Shown piece after piece: positions 6,220-9,353 of a stretch of DNA of 9,353 bases (the first letter of the stretch is position 1; each line of letters opens with the position of its first letter). Both the position numbers and the translations under genes were made by a program. The notes beneath the pieces are model-generated. The model had not been told where the DNA came from. It was given only the letters and a program-made list of their open reading frames with translations, and did no database searches. The stretch covers positions 1 through 9,353 of the forward strand of contig PMSZ01000480.1 in NCBI GenBank assembly GCA_003168235.1, written 5' to 3'. The stretch comes from Acidobacteriaceae bacterium (GTDB lineage Bacteria; Acidobacteriota; Terriglobia; Terriglobales; Acidobacteriaceae).

Positions 6220-9200
6220 ATGGCCAAACAGGTCTTTTACGATCCCTTGCAGGCGCGCTGGAAGCGCATACGACGCTTTGTCGACGCGGCGGCCATCGCT
6301 TTTTCTTTGCTGATTATCTTCTTTATCTATAGCGCGGTGCGCAGCGATCCTTTTCCCGACCTCTCGTGGCTCACAGAAAAGAAGCCTTACCACGCTCTGA
6401 AAGAAGACGAAAAGACCAAAGCCCGCGAAAAGCGCCGCCTGGCGACTCTTGCCCGCACCGGGCACCGTCATCCGATCCACAAGGCTCCGTCGCAACTGAC
6501 GCTGAATTCCGAGCAGGGAGTGCGCGCCGCATTCTATGTTTCGTGGGACCCGGCCAGCTTTTCTTCGTTGCGCGAGTATGCGCGCCAGATCGACCTGCTC
6601 TTTCCCACCTGGCTGCAAGTCCTCGGCGGCGACGGACATCTGCAGGCCTCCGATCCTGAATCCAATAAGACGTTCGACGTAATTCAAGGGCAAAAGGTCC
6701 ACGCCGTGGACGACAAAGTCATGCCGTTTCTGAAGGCCGAAGACACGGAGATGGAAGTTTTCCCCGTGGTGCAGAACTTTGACGGCATCGACTTTATTCC
6801 GGGCATCGTCGATTTTCTGAACAATCCGCAGGCGCGCGCCAACTTTCGGCGCGAAGTCGGACTCTTTCTGGCCACCGATCACTACCGCGGGCTGATGATT
6901 GATTTCGAATCGTTTCCGAAAAAAGGTCAGCCAGGCTATGTCGCACTGCTGAACGAACTATCGTCGGACCTGCACGCCAAAGGCATGAAGCTCTATGTCA
7001 GCGTTCAAGCACGTAACGTTGATTTCGATTACAAAGCGATTTCGGCAGCCGCTGATGGTGTCGTTATTATGAACTACGACGAACATTATCCCGGAGGTAC
7101 TCCCGGCCCCGTCGCTTCGCAGGATTGGTTTACCGACAACCTTGATTCCGCGCTCGAAGAGATTCCGAAGCAGAAGCTCATCTGCGCCATCGGCAACTAC
7201 GGCTACGACTGGGTCGAGCGGCCCAAGAAAGGCAAGCTGCCGCCAAACGAAGCGGACAAGAGCGTATCCGTGCAGGAAGCCTGGATCGGGTCGCGCGATG
7301 CCGAGGAAGACATTGATTTCGACGGCGACGCGCTCAATCCGCATTTCAGCTACAAAGACGACGATAATTTTCAGCACGAGGTCTGGTTTCTTGATGCGGT
7401 CACCGCTCTGAATGAGATGCGCGCGGCGCAGAGCGTGGGCATCCAGACCTTCGCCTTGTGGAGACTCGGCTCCGAAGACCGCTCGCTGTGGCGCGTGTGG
7501 GACATGCCGGGCGAGGCCAATGCGTCGGATCGCTTGAAGGACGTTCCTCCAGGGCAGGATGTCGACATGGAGGGCAGCGGCGAAATCCTGCATATTGAGG
7601 CGAGGCCAACCGACGGCGAGCGCACTCTGTCGATCGACAACAAGACCGGCCTCATCGACGGCGAAGAGTTCAAGAGTCTGCCTGAGCCCTATCGCGTCGC
7701 TCGCTACGGAGCCAGCAAGAACGAACTCGCCATGACGTTTGACGACGGTCCCGATCCCGAGTGGACGCCGAAGATTCTCGACGTGCTCAAACGCGAACAT
7801 GTGCCGGGAACTTTTTTTCTCATTGGAATCCAGGCAGAGAAGTTTGGCAGTTTGACGCAGCGTATTTTCCGCGAAGGCCATGAGATTGGCAACCACACCT
7901 TCACCCATCCGGACATCAGCTCGATAGGTTCGGGCTACATGAAAGTGGAAATGAATCTCACCGAGCAGCTTTTCGCGAGCCAGCTCCGCATCCGCACCAT
8001 CCTGTTTCGCCCGCCTTACTCGGTGGACGCCGAGCCTGACACCGAAGACCAGGTGAAGCCGCTCGAAGTCACGCAGAGCATGGGTTACATCACCATTGGC
8101 AACAAGCTCGACACCCGCGACTGGAGCGACGACCCTCCGCTTACGCCGCAACAGATCGCCGCTTCTGTGCTGAACCACTTGCCACCCTGCCAACTATCCG
8201 ATCAGCAGTGCGGCAACATCGTTCTCATGCACGATGGGGGAGGCAATCGCGAACGGACGGTGCTCGCGCTGCCGCTGATTATCGATGGCGCCCGCGCACG
8301 CGGATTTGAATTTGTTCCGGTTTATAAGCTGATGGGGAAGACCAAGGCTGATGTCATGCCGCCGCTGGGAAGAGACCAGGTTTGGGCCGCGCGCCTGAAT
8401 TGGATCGGATTCTGGCTGTTCAGCGCGACCATCACCGGCATCACGCTGATTTTCTTCCTCGGCGACATTCTCATGACGGGACGCCTGATTTCCGTCGGCG
8501 TGCTCGCCATGTACGACCGGCTGCGCGCGCACGTGTACGGAACCCCTGCACAGATTGCCGCCTATCGGCCGCGGGTCGCGGTGCTCATTCCTGCTTATAA
8601 CGAAGAAAAAGTCATCGAACGCACGATTCACGGCGCGCTCGATTCGGACTATCCCAATCTACGCGTGATTGTGATTGACGACGGCTCCAAGGACCGCACA
8701 CTGGAGATTGCACGGCGCACCTTTGCCGCGGAAGAAGCCGCCGGCCGCGTTCTCATTCTCACCAAGCCCAATGGCGGCAAAGCCGAAGCGCTTAATTTTG
8801 GACTCGAGCACATCGGCGACGCCGAAATCTTTGTCGGTATCGACGCCGATACGATCATCGCTCCCGATGCCATTGCCCGTCTCGTGCCACACTTTCTCAA
8901 TCCGAAAGTTGCGGCCGTCGCCGGCAATGCGAAAGTCGGCAATAGAGTTAACCTCTGGACGCGCTGGCAGGCGCTGGAATACATCACCAGCCAGAATTTC
9001 GAGCGGCGGGCGCTCAACACCATGGGCGCGGTCAGCGTGGTGCCGGGCGCGATCGGAGCCTGGCGTGTGGAGCCCGTTCGCGAGGCCGGCGCCTATCACG
9101 TGGATACCGTCGCTGAAGATGCCGACCTCACCATGGCATTGTTGCGTAACGGCTATCGCGTGGAATACGAGGACCGCGCGCTTGCTTTCACGGAAGCTCC

Positions 9201-9353
9201 CACCAGCGCCAACGCACTTATGCGCCAACGCTTCCGCTGGTCGTTCGGGATCCTCCAGGCGGTCTTTAAGCACAAGAAGGTTTTTGCGCGCAAAGGCGCT
9301 TTGGGATTCGTCGCGCTGCCCAACATTCTCATCTTTCAGATACTGCTTCCGCT
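6220..9353 (+). CDS. GH18 - CE4/NodB deacetylase - GT2 synthase fusion protein, partial at its C-terminus
   Basis: The frame is open from ATG at 6220 to the right edge (1044 codons seen). An in-frame TAG at 6199, with no start codon after it, fixes this ATG. Basic residues (RWKRIRR) precede span 1 (about 23-42). A GH18-type domain covers about 98-430: strand FYVSWD, the catalytic segment GLMIDFE with D228 and E230, MNYDEHYPGG (284-293), and FALWRLGSED with W414. A CE4 deacetylase covers about 495-700 and is complete: TFDDGP (506-511), HTFTH (559-563), RPPY (597-600), DTRDW (631-635) and LMHD (669-672). Span 2 (about 729-750) leads to a GT2 domain with IPAYNEE (790-796), DDGS (820-823), DAD (875-877), AED (965-967) and QRFRW (1003-1007), the full set of a processive beta-glycan synthase. 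The topology puts hydrolase and deacetylase in the periplasm and synthase in the cytosol. I infer synthesis and trimming of a partly de-N-acetylated polymer of PNAG or chitin type; the sugar is not proven. C-terminal pore helices should follow beyond the window. Confidence 0.93.
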   Translation, partial: MAKQVFYDPLQARWKRIRRFVDAAAIAFSLLIIFFIYSAVRSDPFPDLSWLTEKKPYHALKEDEKTKAREKRRLATLARTGHRHPIHKAPSQLTLNSEQGVRAAFYVSWDPASFSSLREYARQIDLLFPTWLQVLGGDGHLQASDPESNKTFDVIQGQKVHAVDDKVMPFLKAEDTEMEVFPVVQNFDGIDFIPGIVDFLNNPQARANFRREVGLFLATDHYRGLMIDFESFPKKGQPGYVALLNELSSDLHAKGMKLYVSVQARNVDFDYKAISAAADGVVIMNYDEHYPGGTPGPVASQDWFTDNLDSALEEIPKQKLICAIGNYGYDWVERPKKGKLPPNEADKSVSVQEAWIGSRDAEEDIDFDGDALNPHFSYKDDDNFQHEVWFLDAVTALNEMRAAQSVGIQTFALWRLGSEDRSLWRVWDMPGEANASDRLKDVPPGQDVDMEGSGEILHIEARPTDGERTLSIDNKTGLIDGEEFKSLPEPYRVARYGASKNELAMTFDDGPDPEWTPKILDVLKREHVPGTFFLIGIQAEKFGSLTQRIFREGHEIGNHTFTHPDISSIGSGYMKVEMNLTEQLFASQLRIRTILFRPPYSVDAEPDTEDQVKPLEVTQSMGYITIGNKLDTRDWSDDPPLTPQQIAASVLNHLPPCQLSDQQCGNIVLMHDGGGNRERTVLALPLIIDGARARGFEFVPVYKLMGKTKADVMPPLGRDQVWAARLNWIGFWLFSATITGITLIFFLGDILMTGRLISVGVLAMYDRLRAHVYGTPAQIAAYRPRVAVLIPAYNEEKVIERTIHGALDSDYPNLRVIVIDDGSKDRTLEIARRTFAAEEAAGRVLILTKPNGGKAEALNFGLEHIGDAEIFVGIDADTIIAPDAIARLVPHFLNPKVAAVAGNAKVGNRVNLWTRWQALEYITSQNFERRALNTMGAVSVVPGAIGAWRVEPVREAGAYHVDTVAEDADLTMALLRNGYRVEYEDRALAFTEAPTSANALMRQRFRWSFGILQAVFKHKKVFARKGALGFVALPNILIFQILLP

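Noticed and set aside
6958..8193. A 411-codon open frame on the minus strand inside the large fusion gene, with further minus-strand frames at 6193-6882, 8194-8631 and 8659-9273
   Set aside because: The plus-strand frame carries complete GH18, CE4 and GT2 motifs across the same bases. The antisense proteins have no recognisable motif and look like products of the GC-rich third codon positions.
1..9353. CRISPR array, defence island, prophage or transposon
   Set aside because: I found no spaced direct repeats, integrase, transposase, toxin-antitoxin pair or restriction-type gene. Every long frame is metabolic, translational or envelope-related.

Overview
The window is ordinary bacterial chromosomal DNA, moderately GC-rich and densely coded. 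It has no tRNA, rRNA, CRISPR array, transposase or phage gene that I can recognise. The gene set suggests a diderm soil-type bacterium: a PafA-like secreted phosphatase, a LolA-like periplasmic protein, a GT39 membrane glycosyltransferase, and a GH18-deacetylase-GT2 fusion. Together these look most like Acidobacteriota (Terriglobia/Koribacter-like). That placement is inference from gene content and style; there is no rRNA here to confirm it.

Layout. (1) Positions 1-1586, minus strand: a secreted alkaline phosphatase of the PafA type, open at the left edge, with every catalytic and zinc-ligand motif visible. (2) 1587-1763: a divergent intergenic spacer with a small REP-like hairpin repeat and a short palindrome. 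(3) 1764-4274, plus strand: serS (seryl-tRNA synthetase), a 146-residue single-span membrane protein of unknown function, and a LolA-like periplasmic protein. The gaps are 17 and 37 nt, so these three probably share a transcript. (4) 4275-4442: a spacer with a candidate promoter, then a 71-residue protein of unknown function (4443-4658). (5) 4692-6107, minus strand: a polytopic GT39/ArnT-like glycosyltransferase, convergent with the small gene. (6) 6108-6219: a 112-bp divergent spacer with candidate promoters that would give almost no 5' leader in either direction. (7) 6220 to the right edge, plus strand: a very large open gene whose product joins a GH18-type glycosidase domain, a complete CE4/NodB polysaccharide deacetylase and a complete processive GT2 synthase domain, with membrane spans placed so that each domain falls in the right compartment.

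The most interesting object is gene (7). It combines in one chain three activities that the Pga (poly-N-acetylglucosamine) system divides between PgaB (deacetylase plus hydrolase) and PgaC (synthase), in a different domain order. The divergent GT39 gene suggests a small envelope-glycan locus, but that link rests on position alone. I found no evidence for a defence system or any other wholly unprecedented machinery.
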